The position numbers were made by a program, and so were the translations under genes. 64,000 nucleotides of DNA from Bacteroidota bacterium (GTDB lineage Bacteria; Bacteroidota; Bacteroidia; AKYH767-A; OLB10), in the NCBI GenBank assembly GCA_016713525.1, contig JADJOZ010000001.1:744001-808000 (forward strand). Reading direction: 5' to 3'. The notes below the pieces were generated by a model. It saw only the letters and a program-made list of their open reading frames with translations, made no database searches and had not been told where the DNA came from. Below are positions 46,473 to 57,500 of this stretch, in pieces; within the stretch, counting starts at the first letter, position 1, and every line of letters starts with the position of its first letter.

Positions 46473-49380
46473 ATGCGTGTATATTTCAAATTACCCTTTC
46501 TGCTTTCAATTTTATTAATAACTGCTGTTTCAGGACTGCAGGCTCAAATTCCATTTTTTAAATCAGTTCAGGTTTCTAAAACAGGGGTGCCTTTAAAAAT
46601 TAATGGTATTTGTCAGGATAATGATAAGTTTATCTGGTTGGCAACCACCGATGGGTTGTATCGTTATTCAGGTGGTGGATTTGAAAAAATCGTTTTAAAA
46701 GAAACCACTGAACCTGCTGATGTAAGCTCAATTGCTCCACTCCCTGATGGTGGAGTAATTTTTGGTAACAGAAAAGGTGGTATTTTTAAATTCTTAAATG
46801 GAGTGGTTAGAGCTATTCCCACAGGCTCTCTGGTTGTTCATAGTTCAATTGGAGGAATTGCTGTAAGCCCTCAACATGAAATATTTGTGGCTTTGCAAGG
46901 TCAGGGACTTTTGAAAATTGCCGGCGATAAAATTGAAAATTTTACCACCCAAGACGGTTTGCCCGATAACTATTTATATGATGTTGCAATTGACCCCAAG
47001 GGCAATCTTTGGATTGGAAGTGATGGCGGGTTAACGAAATGGTCTGGTTTAGAATCAAAAAATGCATTTCAGAATTTTACTACTGTGAATGGTTTACCTG
47101 ATAATATTGTCAGGAGAATTGATGCATCAGCAGAAAATAGCATAGGAATCGGAACAGAAGAAGGTGGCTTTGTAATATATTATCCCGGGACAAACACTTT
47201 TTTTATTCCTGAATTTTTCAGAGAATGGTCTAAAGGGTCTATCACAAGCATCCTGAAACTTGAAAATGAATACTGGATTGGAACTCAGCGAGATGGTATT
47301 GTTGATTATGAGTTCAAGGGTTACAAACGAACAAGACAGTTTACGAAAAACTTAGGATTTGAAGGGGTTTTAGTCAATTGTATGCTGAAAGATCATGAAG
47401 GCAATATATGGATCGGTTCAGGAGTGAATTGTACATGTCGCTTGGAGAGAAAATTGAATTCAAACGGGAACTTAATGGAGCACAACTAACCAATATTCAT
47501 GCAATACTGGCCGATAGTCGCGAAAAAGTATGGATAAGCAATGATAATGGGGTGTTTTGTTATGATGCTTACATGGAGAAAGGTGTGGTTGATGAACCAC
47601 TTCTGGGAACTCCGTTTGCAAACCTCAATGTGATTTCTTTTTATGAAGATAATAAAGGATTTATCTGGATGGGAACCTTTGATAAAGGTGTAATTCGATT
47701 TGATCCTCAGAATAAGGAAGCCAAGCTCTTTGATGAATCGAGTGGCCTGATTAATACTTCTGTATTATCTATTGATGGGAATCGTGATGAAGTGTGGTTT
47801 GCAACCTTAGGAGGTGTGTCTAAATGCTCATTTTCCGGAGCAGCAGTTGGAGATATCAGCAATTTTGTTTCTTTTAGTGAAGAAAACGGATTGGGAAATA
47901 ATTTTATTTATAAGGTTTTTATTGATTCAAAAAAAAGAATCTGGTTTGGAACTGACGGGCACGGATTGCGTTGTTTGAAAAATGGAAAATTTATTAACTA
48001 TAGTGAAAGGGAAGGACTGAAAAGCCGCATTATTTATTCCATCACAGAAGATCCTTATGGAAATATATGGATTAGCAGTGCCACAGATGGTATTTATCGA
48101 TTTGATGGTACTACATTCCGCAATTTCTCTGTTGCTCAGGGATTGAGCGAAATAAACGTAGCTGCCATACGTACTGATAGAAAAGGAAATATTGTGATTG
48201 TTCACAAAAAGGTGTAGATGTGATGGATCCGTCAAATTACCAGGTTGTATCATTTTCTAATGAGATGGGAATTTCAAATATAGATCCTGATATTAATTCG
48301 GCAGCAGTTGATTCTAAAGGTACAGTATGGATAGGAACTCAAAAGGGTATTATTAAAATCGCTCTTGATGCCAGAGTAGGCTCCAGAAAACCGGTGCTGT
48401 TGTTAAATAATGTTTTTTGTTTCCTGGAAAAAGTTGATTCTGTTGCCGGAAATAAATTTAGTTACTATAGAAATCATATTTCATTTGATTTTGCAGGAAT
48501 CTGGTATGCCGATCCGCAAAAGTTGAGTTACCAGTATAAATTGACAGGTTATAATAACGAATGGATCACAACCAGAGACCGGTTTATTACTTATCCGAAT
48601 CTGCGCCCCGGTGACTATGAATTTATGGTAAGGGCCTCTATAAATGGTAATTTTATTGATGCACCAACTATCAGTTATCCTTTCCGGATCAGTTTCCCGC
48701 TCTGGCAACGACCCTGGTTTCTGATCTTATCTGCTGTAATATTAATTTCATTATTCTATTGGTATCTCACGGCACGTGATAAAAGAATTAAATCACTCCA
48801 GGCAATACAAAAAGAGAAAATTGAATCACAGTATGAAATTCTGAAGAATCAGGTAAATCCCCATTTTCTTTTCAATAGTTTTAATACGCTTATAACCGTT
48901 ATTGAAGATGATAAGAAAACAGCTGTGGAATATGTAAACAAGCTTTCTGATTTCTTTAGGAATTTGCTCTCTTATCAGGAAAAGGACATCATTTCCATCC
49001 GGGAGGAAATGGAGCTGGTGGAGAATTACATTTTCCTTCAGCAAAAAAGATATGGTAATAATTTTAAAGTGAATATTGATTTGCCATCTTTAGTTTTAGA
49101 ACAATATTATATTCCTCCTATGGGAATGCAGATATTACTGGAAAATTGTCTGAAGCACAACGCCGTTTCCCGCGAGACCCCTTTGGTTGTGGATATTTAT
49201 CAGGAGAATTATGAGTATTTAGTGGTCAGAAATAATATCAATGAGAAAGTAATTAAGGATCCTTCAACAGGAATAGGATTGCAAAATCTCAAAAATCGTT
49301 TTCAGCTTTTAAATCAACAGGTGATCAAAGTCACCAACGAAAATGGATTCTTTATTGTAAAATTACCGCTTATTAAGTAA
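46473..49380 (+). CDS. Propeller/Y_Y_Y sensor histidine kinase (LytS type), two frameshifts
   Basis: The joined protein of about 968 residues has a signal peptide (1-24), two stretches of two-component propeller repeats (IWLATTDGLYRYSG, NLWIGSDGGLTKW, VWISNDNGVFCYD, IWFGTDGHGLRCL), a Y_Y_Y domain near YQYKLTGYNNEW, a transmembrane helix near 48710-48770, and a His_kinase domain with phospho-acceptor motif NPHFLFNSFNTL (His near 48861) and an ATPase part with GIGLQNLKNR. The frame breaks near 47424 (GVNCTCRLERK instead of GVELYMSLGEK) and near 48208 (A-run before GTGTAG). It is paired with the LytTR regulator 12 bases downstream. The propeller domain is extracytoplasmic; the ligand is unknown. 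Confidence 0.88.
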
Positions 49381-49391
49381 TCCTGATATGT

Positions 49392-50159
49392 ATGAAGTAT
49401 TTGATAATTGAAGATGAAGATCCGGCAGCTACCCGTCTGGAAAAACTTATTGCAGCAGCTGCTCCCGATTTTATCTTGCAAAATCATATAGTCAGTATCA
49501 GAACCGCTGTGAAGTGGCTTCAGGAAAATGAGCATCCCGACCTTATTTTCATGGATATTCAGCTTGCAGATGGAATCAGTTTTGAAATATTCAATCAGAT
49601 ACCTGTAAAATGCCCAGTTATTTTTACTACTGCCTTTGATCAATATGCTATTCAGGCTTTTAAAGTGAATAGCATCGATTATTTGCTGAAACCGGTGAAA
49701 AATGATGAGCTGGAAGCAGCAATTGCAAAATTCAGAAAATCTAAAACATCCACAGACAGTCCTATTCCGTATGAAAAATTATTAGGACTACTGAAGGGAA
49801 AGCCGGAACTTCATAAAAGGTTGTTGATCCGATTCGGTGAAACTATAAAAGCAGTGGAGGTTTCTGATGTCGCTTATTTTTATACAGAGAACAAAATCAA
49901 TTACTTATGTACCTTCGATAAGAAAACATATCCACTCGATTTTAACCTCGATCAACTGGAATCAATGATCGATCCGGAACATTTTTTTAGAATTAACCGC
50001 CAGTTTATTGTCCATATAAAGGCTATTAATAAAATGGTATCTTATTCAAAATCAAGAGTTAAGCTTGAGTTGGTGCCCCCAACTGAAATTGAAACCATAG
50101 TTAGTACAGAAAGAAGCCCAAATTTTAAAAACTGGCTCACCGGTTCAGGCCAAATTTGA
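49392..50159 (+). CDS. LytTR response regulator
   Basis: 255 residues. The receiver domain has the acidic pair near IIEDEDPAATR, phosphorylation Asp55 in DLIFMDIQLADG and the Lys in YLLKPVKNDE. The C-terminal LytTR DNA-binding domain includes VAYFYTENKINYL and FFRINRQFIVHIKAI. It is the partner of the kinase ending 12 bases upstream and probably regulates neighbouring envelope genes. Confidence 0.92.
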   Translation: MKYLIIEDEDPAATRLEKLIAAAAPDFILQNHIVSIRTAVKWLQENEHPDLIFMDIQLADGISFEIFNQIPVKCPVIFTTAFDQYAIQAFKVNSIDYLLKPVKNDELEAAIAKFRKSKTSTDSPIPYEKLLGLLKGKPELHKRLLIRFGETIKAVEVSDVAYFYTENKINYLCTFDKKTYPLDFNLDQLESMIDPEHFFRINRQFIVHIKAINKMVSYSKSRVKLELVPPTEIETIVSTERSPNFKNWLTGSGQI

Positions 50160-50230
50160 GTCATTTGCCGGTTCAGCACCCCGTTATTCCCATTCAGCAA
50201 GATTCGCTTCTTTTAGGTGGATAGTGGTTC

Positions 50231-50238
50231 TATTTTTG
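50231..50238 (+). promoter_or_regulatory. -7 element of the cytochrome genes
   Basis: Perfect TATTTTTG, 18 bases before the ATG at 50256; the -33 TTG is not clear. Confidence 0.4.
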
Positions 50239-50255
50239 TGTTATAATTTGAGGGT

Positions 50256-51041
50256 ATGGAAAATAACGATTTGAATCCGGTGGAAGAACTGAAGTGGGAA
50301 GCAAAATCCTTGTTAATTATAGGGATGGTATTATTGACAATATTGGGATTTTCGGTTTCAGGTTGTAAACATGACATTCCGGTACCAATCAATGCTACTG
50401 ATGATGATAATGGTGGCGGAGGTGGAGGCGGAGGTTCTGGTCAACCTTGTGATCCTAACACAGTATATTTTCAACAACAGGTATTGCCATTTCTCGTTTC
50501 GAGTTGTGCAAAAAGCGGATGCCACAATGCTGCTACAGCAGAAGATGGTGTAATCCTCGATTCTTATACTAATGTAATGAATACCGGAGAAGTTACGCCA
50601 TTCGATTTAAGTGATAGTGAAATATGGGAAGTAATCAATGAAAGTGATCCGGACAAACGTATGCCTCCAGCAGGTGAAACTCAATTAACCCAAGCGCAGA
50701 TTAACATGCTTGCTTTATGGATTAATCAAGGAGCTCAAAATTTGACTTGTGATGATGCCAATGGTCCATGCGACTCAGTAAGTGTATCTTTTGCGGCTGA
50801 TGTTAATCCAATTCTTCAAAACAAATGTGTTGGCTGTCATACCACAGCCACTTCTACCAATGGTTTCGTCTCTTTATCCGGATTTACCAATGTCGAATCT
50901 GTTGCCCTAACGGGACAATTGGTAGGTGCCATTACTCATGATCCTTCTTACGCAGCAATGCCCGATGGCGGTCCGAAATTAAATGCTTGTGAAATTGCTA
51001 AAATTAAAAATTGGGTGAGTGAAGGTACTCTCAACAATTGA
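50256..51041 (+). CDS. Di-haem-like cytochrome c lipoprotein with a C-X4-C-H site
   Basis: 261 residues. The lipobox Cys is in SVSGCKHD and is followed by a Gly-rich linker. Two haem-type motifs are seen: SCAKSGCH (C-x4-CH, unusual) at about residues 88-95 and CVGCH at about 190. Met residues in RMPPAGE and MPDGGPK are possible axial ligands. It resembles planctomycete-type or extracytoplasmic cytochromes found in Bacteroidota. It starts 96 bases after the LytTR gene and is followed after 6 bases by another cytochrome. Confidence 0.82.
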   Translation: MENNDLNPVEELKWEAKSLLIIGMVLLTILGFSVSGCKHDIPVPINATDDDNGGGGGGGGSGQPCDPNTVYFQQQVLPFLVSSCAKSGCHNAATAEDGVILDSYTNVMNTGEVTPFDLSDSEIWEVINESDPDKRMPPAGETQLTQAQINMLALWINQGAQNLTCDDANGPCDSVSVSFAADVNPILQNKCVGCHTTATSTNGFVSLSGFTNVESVALTGQLVGAITHDPSYAAMPDGGPKLNACEIAKIKNWVSEGTLNN

Positions 51042-51047
51042 TAAATT

Positions 51048-51425
51048 ATGAATAACAAACTTAAATATATACTAGGCATAGTTCCAATCCTGTTCAGCAT
51101 TCAGGGTTGCTATTATGATATTGAAAATGAATTATACCCTTCCGATGGGACAGCCTGTGATACGACTGCTGTTACATATACTGCCACAATTCAACCTATT
51201 TTGAATCAGAGCTGTCTCTCTTGCCACAGTGCTGCCTCAGCTCAGGGGAATGTGGTATTAGAAGGATACAATTTACTTAAAGTTTATGTTGATGATGGAT
51301 CTTTCCTTGGTGCAGTGTCGCATGGCTCGGGATATTCACCGATGCCTAAGGGAGGTAATAAATTATCGGACTGTAAAATATCGCAAATTCAAACCTGGAT
51401 TGCTTCAGGTGCACCTAATAATTAA
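51048..51425 (+). CDS. Small cytochrome c lipoprotein
   Basis: 125 residues with lipobox SIQGCYY and one haem motif CLSCH at about residue 58, a Met in PMPKGGNK as possible axial ligand, and a C-terminal helix QIQTWIASG. The C-terminal half closely resembles the second half of the preceding cytochrome, suggesting duplication. It is part of a tight operon (6 and 8 bases to neighbours). Confidence 0.85.
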   Translation: MNNKLKYILGIVPILFSIQGCYYDIENELYPSDGTACDTTAVTYTATIQPILNQSCLSCHSAASAQGNVVLEGYNLLKVYVDDGSFLGAVSHGSGYSPMPKGGNKLSDCKISQIQTWIASGAPNN

Positions 51426-51433
51426 ATTTTTAT

Positions 51434-51847
51434 ATGATGAAATATCTGAAAATTGCCGGAATTTTGATTTTAATAGGTGCAGGTTATGCATACTATTTGT
51501 ATAATAAACCGGTTGCCAGCACCAATGATCTGGATGCCGCTTTTTCAATCAATGCAGATGAATTATTTGCAAAATTTGAAAATAATGAGGAGGAAGCAAA
51601 TCAGTTATACTTAGGCAAAATTCTTGAAGTGAAAGGAAAGGTACGTGATCTGAGCGTAGGAGATAACGGTGAACTCAATATGATTTTGGAATCATCATCC
51701 GACATGTTTGGAATCAATTGCGGAATCAGTCTTGGCGAAGGAAGTACCTTAGAATCATTCAAGCCCGGAGATTCAGTTACTGTTAAAGGTGAATGCACCG
51801 GAATATCGATGGATGTAGTACTCACCCGTTGTGTCATTGTAAAATAA
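51434..51847 (+). CDS. Membrane-anchored OB-fold (tRNA_anti-like) protein
   Basis: 137 residues. An N-terminal helix (about 5-24) anchors an extracytoplasmic domain with YLGKILEVKGKVRDLSVG, FGINCGISLGEG and GDSVTVKGECTG, the pattern of the tRNA_anti-like OB-fold family that is common beside YceI and cytochrome genes in Bacteroidota. The name does not imply tRNA binding; the ligand is unknown. Confidence 0.75.
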   Translation: MMKYLKIAGILILIGAGYAYYLYNKPVASTNDLDAAFSINADELFAKFENNEEEANQLYLGKILEVKGKVRDLSVGDNGELNMILESSSDMFGINCGISLGEGSTLESFKPGDSVTVKGECTGISMDVVLTRCVIVK

Positions 51848-51924
51848 TATTTCAAAAGTTTATTCACACCAAATTTAAATATATCGAGGACTACTTTACC
51901 ATTTTTAACCAAAAAAATCAAAAC

Positions 51925-52488
51925 ATGAAAAAAATAAGTTTATTAGTAGTTGCAGTTCTGCTGTTGCAGTATGCAAATGTTTCCGCACAGGGAAAATTCT
52001 TTACCAGAGAAGGAAAGGTTCACTTCTTTTCAAAAGCTCCGATGGAAGAAATTGATGGCGTTAACAAAAAAGCAACCAGTATCATCGATACTCAAACCGG
52101 ACAAATTGAATTTTCAATTCTCATGAAAGCATTTGAATTTGAAAAAGCACTTATGATGGAACACTTCAATGAAAATTATGTGGAATCCGATAAGTTTCCA
52201 AAGTCTGTTTTTAAAGGTGTTATTTCAAATAACAGTGAAGTTAAATGGACAACAGACGGTACATATCCTGTTAAAGTCGCCGGTAAAATGACTTTACATG
52301 GTGTAACCAAAGACATGAATGCTGATGGAACAATAACCATAAAAGGAGGAAAGCCAACTGCAACATCAACTTTCAATTTACTGATTAAGGATTACAACAT
52401 TGAAATTCCGAAAGTGGTGAAAGACAAGGTTGCAGAATCTGTTAAAGTAGTTGTTGATATCAGTTATGAACCATTTCAGGCTAAATAA
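51925..52488 (+). CDS. Second YceI-family protein
   Basis: 187 residues from ATG 51925; the longer frame from 51793 overlaps the previous gene. A signal peptide (ending SAQ at 22) and the YceI barrel are visible: KVHFFSKAPMEEIDGVN, FSILMKAFEFEKALM, ESDKFPKSVFKG, LHGVTKDMNADGT. It probably carries a lipid such as a quinone-like isoprenoid; with the cytochromes it suggests envelope redox chemistry. Confidence 0.9.
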   Translation: MKKISLLVVAVLLLQYANVSAQGKFFTREGKVHFFSKAPMEEIDGVNKKATSIIDTQTGQIEFSILMKAFEFEKALMMEHFNENYVESDKFPKSVFKGVISNNSEVKWTTDGTYPVKVAGKMTLHGVTKDMNADGTITIKGGKPTATSTFNLLIKDYNIEIPKVVKDKVAESVKVVVDISYEPFQAK

Positions 52489-52500
52489 TTAAATCCGTTT

Positions 52501-53400
52501 ATGAAGAACAGTCTGAGGTTTATAATATCGTTATTATTTTTATTGATATCAGTTCCGGTATGGTCCCAGAATGATCTGCTTGATATGATTTCTGAGGAAG
52601 AGGATACTCATGAAAGGGAACATGTAACAAATGCATTCAAATCGACACGTGTAATAGGATCACATTCTCTGGAACATGTTGCCGGAGGGGTGCTCGATTT
52701 CAGAATCATGCACCGTTTCGGAACAATCAATGGGGGTGGTTATGAATTATTCGGATTAGATCAGGCTACTATTCGTTTAGGTCTCGATTACGGAATAACT
52801 GATCGTATAACCGTTGGTATTGGAAGAAGCTCGCTTTACAAAGAACTCGATGGTTTTGTGAAGTATCGGTTGCTATGGCAATCGAAAGGTAAAAAAGCAA
52901 TTCCATTATCAATAATTCTGGTTTCCGGAACTACGGCAAATATGTTAAAATGGTCTGATCCCGACAGGAAGAATTATTTCACATCCCGAATGGGTTTCTA
53001 TCATCAGGTTATTATTGGACGGAAATTCTCAGATGCTTTTTCAATGCAGATTGCACCCATAATGGTGCATCGCAATCTGGTGAAATCTGATGATGATAAA
53101 CACGACATCTATGCTGCTGAAGTTGGTGCCAGAATTAAGTTAACAAGGCGACTGGCATTAACAGCCGATTATTTTTACATTTTACCTGATCAGCTTCCCG
53201 ATGAAAATACACACCCGTTATCGATTGGATTTGATATCGAAACCGGAGGGCACGTATTCCAGTTGCATTTCACGAATGCACCTGCAATGAATGAAAAAAC
53301 ATTTATCACAGAAAATAAAGGTGATTGGTCGAAAGGTGATATTCACTTCGGCTTCAATATATCAAGAGTATTTACCCTGGACAGCGGTAAAAAGAAATAG
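52501..53400 (+). CDS. DUF5777 outer-membrane beta-barrel-like protein
   Basis: 299 residues with a signal peptide (ending WSQ at 22) and repeated amphipathic strands (TIRLGLDYGITDRITVGIG, GFYHQVIIGRKFS, FDIETGGHVFQLHF) typical of DUF5777 barrels. It ends the cluster of YceI, kinase, LytTR, cytochromes, OB-fold and YceI genes. Function is unproven; members often accompany cytochrome c and YceI genes. Confidence 0.85.
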   Translation: MKNSLRFIISLLFLLISVPVWSQNDLLDMISEEEDTHEREHVTNAFKSTRVIGSHSLEHVAGGVLDFRIMHRFGTINGGGYELFGLDQATIRLGLDYGITDRITVGIGRSSLYKELDGFVKYRLLWQSKGKKAIPLSIILVSGTTANMLKWSDPDRKNYFTSRMGFYHQVIIGRKFSDAFSMQIAPIMVHRNLVKSDDDKHDIYAAEVGARIKLTRRLALTADYFYILPDQLPDENTHPLSIGFDIETGGHVFQLHFTNAPAMNEKTFITENKGDWSKGDIHFGFNISRVFTLDSGKKK

Positions 53401-53468
53401 AACGTGTCGCGTTCTATACCCGATCAATCTGGATGGTGTGATTCAGTTGATTGTAATGTGTTTTGGTG

Positions 53469-53500
53469 ACCCGGAAGTCCTCACTTCCGGGTTTTTATTA
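53469..53500 (+). terminator. Terminator of the 46-53 kb cluster
   Basis: ACCCGGAAGT (53469-53478) pairs with ACTTCCGGGT (53483-53492), followed by TTTTT. Confidence 0.85.
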
Positions 53501-53508
53501 TTTTATGT

Positions 53509-53516
53509 TACCTTTG
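53509..53516 (+). promoter_or_regulatory. -7 element of the SDR gene
   Basis: Perfect TACCTTTG, 17 bases before the ATG; it directly follows the preceding terminator. Confidence 0.45.
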
Positions 53517-53533
53517 AGGAACTAAAATTTATA

Positions 53534-54219
53534 ATGGTGAAACATGTAGTTATTACCGGTGCTGCAGGCCAATTGGGTCGCGTTGTTTGTCGCGAATTTA
53601 TAAATGCCGGTTATTTTGTTCATGCCCTCGTTTCGAAACATGATACTTATGAATTGGATTTTATGCCCGAATTTATATCCGTTCATAAGTTAGATTTAAC
53701 TGATAGCCTTGAGGTTGAACAATTCATGAATTTGTTGAAACAATCGAATGTGCCTGTTTATGCTACTTTGTTTCTTGCAGGTGGTTATGCTGAAGGCACT
53801 ATTCAATACACGACTAAAGAACAAATCAATAAGATGATGCAAGTCAATTTTGACACAGCTTTTTATATCTCACAACTCCTGTTCATTGAAATGAGTGCAG
53901 TCAATTCAAACGGATATTTCTTTTTATTGGTGCCCGGCCTGCAATAGAAATGGAAAAGGGAAGGCATGCAATAGCTTACACACTTTCAAAGTCAGCGCTG
54001 GTGAATCTTGCTCAACTTTATAATTTAACTCCCGGCAACAAGTTTGTTCATTCCCATGTTATTGTTCCATCTGTTATTGATACCCCTGTGAACAGGGCTA
54101 ATATGCCTGATGCAGACTTTACGCAATGGATCACACCTGAGGCAATTTCTGAACAACTTTTACAAATTCTTTCAGGTCATCAAACACCCGGATTTATGGT
54201 TAAGATGTATCAGGATTAA
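53534..54219 (+). CDS. Short-chain dehydrogenase/reductase, frameshifted
   Basis: Start ATG at 53534 (longer frames overlap the preceding gene). The Rossmann motif TGAAGQLGR near residue 8 and LDLTD near 55 fix the family. The frame breaks near 53928: a missing T in TTCTTTTTATTGG turns FFFIGARPAIEM into FFLLVPGLQ and a stop at 53945-53947. The other frame continues EKGRHAIAYTLSKSALVNLA, with catalytic Tyr and Lys in YTLSK, to 54219. The repaired protein is about 228 residues, a normal SDR length. The substrate is unknown. Confidence 0.82.
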
Positions 54220-54542
54220 ACCATTTGGCATTGTTCTTGTTGCAATTTTTTAAAAGGTGAATATTTAGAGAATTTCTCAGAAATTATTCCGGTTTGCCAC
54301 ACAATCACATGTATGTTTTCAAACTTTATTAGCTGAAACATTACTTTTCTTTCGGGTTTAGGTATTTTATTCTTAATTCTTTCATGAGCATTTCATAAAT
54401 AAAATAATCAAAATATCCATCAATATCAGTGAGATAGCCTCATATTGACTTTTTTAGATGCCATTTTTCAGATCAAACAACAACAATTCTTACAAAATTG
54501 TACTGTCAACTCATTCGAATCAATGACGTATCAGGGATAGGA
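54220..54542. other. Intergenic region before the giant PKD gene
   Basis: About 320 bases without a credible frame or RNA. Confidence 0.45.
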
Positions 54543-54550
54543 TAAATTTG
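54543..54550 (+). promoter_or_regulatory. -7 element of the giant PKD gene
   Basis: Perfect TAAATTTG, about 40 bases before ATG 54590. A start at 54548 would overlap it. Confidence 0.45.
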
Positions 54551-54589
54551 GTAGTGATAAACCTATCATTCACGATTAATCCTCTTGAC

Positions 54590-57500
54590 ATGAGTAAACA
54601 GCTACAAAAATTCTTACTGATAACCTTCACAGCAATACTGCTGATGATGCAATTCAGAGAGGCCAGAGCAAGCCATGCAATGGGTGCTGACCTTACCTAT
54701 GAATGTCTAGGCGGCAATACATATCGAATCAGAGTTTCTTTTTATCGAGATTGTATTGGTATTCCGGCTCCAAACAATGTTTTTGTCAATATTCGTTCCG
54801 TTACCTGCGGTCAGAATCTTGGTATTACTTGTGATCCTATTCCGGGAACAGGTCAGGAAGTAACTCCATTGTGTCCCTCAGCTATTTCTTCCTGTAATGG
54901 AGGAATATTTACAGGTATTCAGGAATGGGTTTATGAAGGTGTTGTTACTTTGCCCATGCAGTGTACCGACTGGGTATTCAGCTATAATTTGTGTTGCCGG
55001 AATGCTGCAATTACCACAATTACAAATCCGGGAACAAGTACATTTTATATTTATGCTTCTTTAAATAATACAATTAGTCCTTGCAATACTTCTCCGACAT
55101 TCTCCAACAAACCTGTTCCTTTTGCATGTGTTGGTCAGCAATATTGCTTTAATCACGGTGCATTTGATGCAGATGGTGATTCTTTGGTTTATTCATTGAT
55201 AACACCTTATCAGAATGCCACAACTACAGTTGATTATATTCCTCCATTTAATGCAACAGATCCGCTTACTTCAGCTCCTGCCGTAACATTCAACCCGGCA
55301 ACCGGAGATATTTGCATGACGCCACAAAATCTGGAAGTTACTGTGATGGCTGTCCTTGTTTCAGAATACAGAAACGGAGTTCTTATTGGTACGGTAGAAC
55401 GTGATATTCAAATCACAGTATTGAGTTGTAATAATACTTTACCTACTTTGTCAGGAATCAATGGTACAAATAATTTTGATATTACAGTTTGTGCCGGAGA
55501 GCAGTTATGTTTCGATATCCTTTCTACTGACCCTGATCCGGGACAAAATGTGTTTATTAATTGGGATGGTTCAATTCCAGCAGGTACATTTACTTCGAAT
55601 GGAGCAACCCGACCAACCGGAACCTTTTGCTGGACTCCTACTCAGGCTGATATTTCATCAAATCCATATTGTTTTACAGTACGGGTAAATGATGATGCCT
55701 GCCCCATGATTGGTGCACAGATTTATTCTTATTGTATCAATGTAATTGGTATCAATGTAAATGCCGGTCCCGATCAGTTTATTGCGTGTAATGATCTTGC
55801 CACCGTTAATGTTACCGCTTCCGGTGGTACGGGCAACTATACTTATTTATGGAGTAATGGTATTACGCTGCCCATTCAAACAGTTGGAGTAGGGACTTAT
55901 ATTGTGACCGTAAATGATGGCGTTTGCTCGAATCAGGATACAGTTGTTGTGGCGAATGCATTTGAACCAACTGCTGCATTTACTGCTGTAGGAACTTGTC
56001 CAAATACCCCTGTTCAGTTCACCGATCAGTCAACTTTACCAGGTGGTACCATCATTTCATGGAACTGGAATTTTGATGATGGAGGCACTTCAACTATTCA
56101 AAATCCAATCCATCAGTTCCCGGGTCCCGGAACATATAATGTTTCATTAATTATTGAAACCTCATTCGGTTGTATCGATACAGTGGTTGTTCCGGTCACC
56201 ATCGCACCCCCACCTGTTGCTGCCTTTAATGTCGGTCAGGGTTGTGCAGGTACTTCCTTAACTTTCAACAATACCACTACACCTCCCGGAAATTATAACT
56301 GGTTGTGGAATTTTGGAAACGGCACAGGTTCAACCTTGCAAAATCCCGGTGTTGTTTATGCAAATCCCGGTACATACACAGTAACTTTGGTAGCCGGAGA
56401 CACCACAGGTTGTGCCGATTCTACTGTTCAGCAGGTTGTAATTAATCCGTTACCAATTCCGGCGTTCACTTATTCAGCTATTGCCTGTCAGGGAGGAAAT
56501 ATTACTTTCGTAGATAGCTCAAATGGCAATGGTGGAACAATTACAGGCTGGAACTGGACCTTTGGAAATGGCCAGACATCAAACGGTTCTAATCCGGTTA
56601 TTAATTATCCTAATCCCGGAAATTACGATGTTACTTTAGTCGTAACGAATAGTTTTGGATGTACCGCATCTATATTACAAACAATAGCTATTAATCCGCC
56701 TCCCGTAGCAAATGCAGGAGCCAATCAGATTATTTGTTTAGGTGGTACAGCAACATTGGTAGCTTCGGGTGGTGTCTCGTATTCCTGGAGCCCCGGAGGT
56801 TATACCACAGATGTTATAAATGTTTCTCCGTCCTCCAATACTACCTATACAGTTACTGTTACTGATGCCAATGGATGTACTGCAACGGCAACCGTTAATG
56901 TAAATGTAAATCCTTTACCGGTAATTAATGTTTCTCCATCTCAATCAACATGTCTTGGACAATCTGTTACTCTCACAGCTACAGGTGGAGTAAGCTATAA
57001 CTGGAGTCCTTCGGGAAATACAACAGGAACAATAACTGTTTCTCCGGGTTCGTCTACCACCTATGCAGTAACAGGAACTAATGCCAATGGATGCAGTGCT
57101 ACTAATTTTGTTTCTGTAACAGTGAATCCTTTGCCAAATGTAAATCTCTCCAATTTGTTCATTTGTGCCGGTATCAGTTCATCACTGAATGCAGGAAATC
57201 CGGGAAGTACTTATTTATGGTCGAACGGACAAACGACACAATCAATTCCTGTTTCCTCGCCCGGCGTATATTCAGTCACCGTTACCAATCAATATGGTTG
57301 TACCGGTGGCGATTCTAGTGTGGTCAGTCAGGGTGGTACCATTGTAAATAATTTAACAAACGTTGCATTCTGCGCAGGTGGCAGTGCTGTTTTGGATGCC
57401 GGAAATCCGGGAAATAGTTTCTTATGGTCAAATGGTTCGACTTCTCAAACCATAACAGTGAGTGCTGCAGGAGCATATAGTGTAACAATAACAGACGCTA

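Noticed and set aside
51793..51924. N-terminal extension of the second YceI gene
   Set aside because: It overlaps the OB-fold gene; the ATG at 51925 begins a proper signal peptide.
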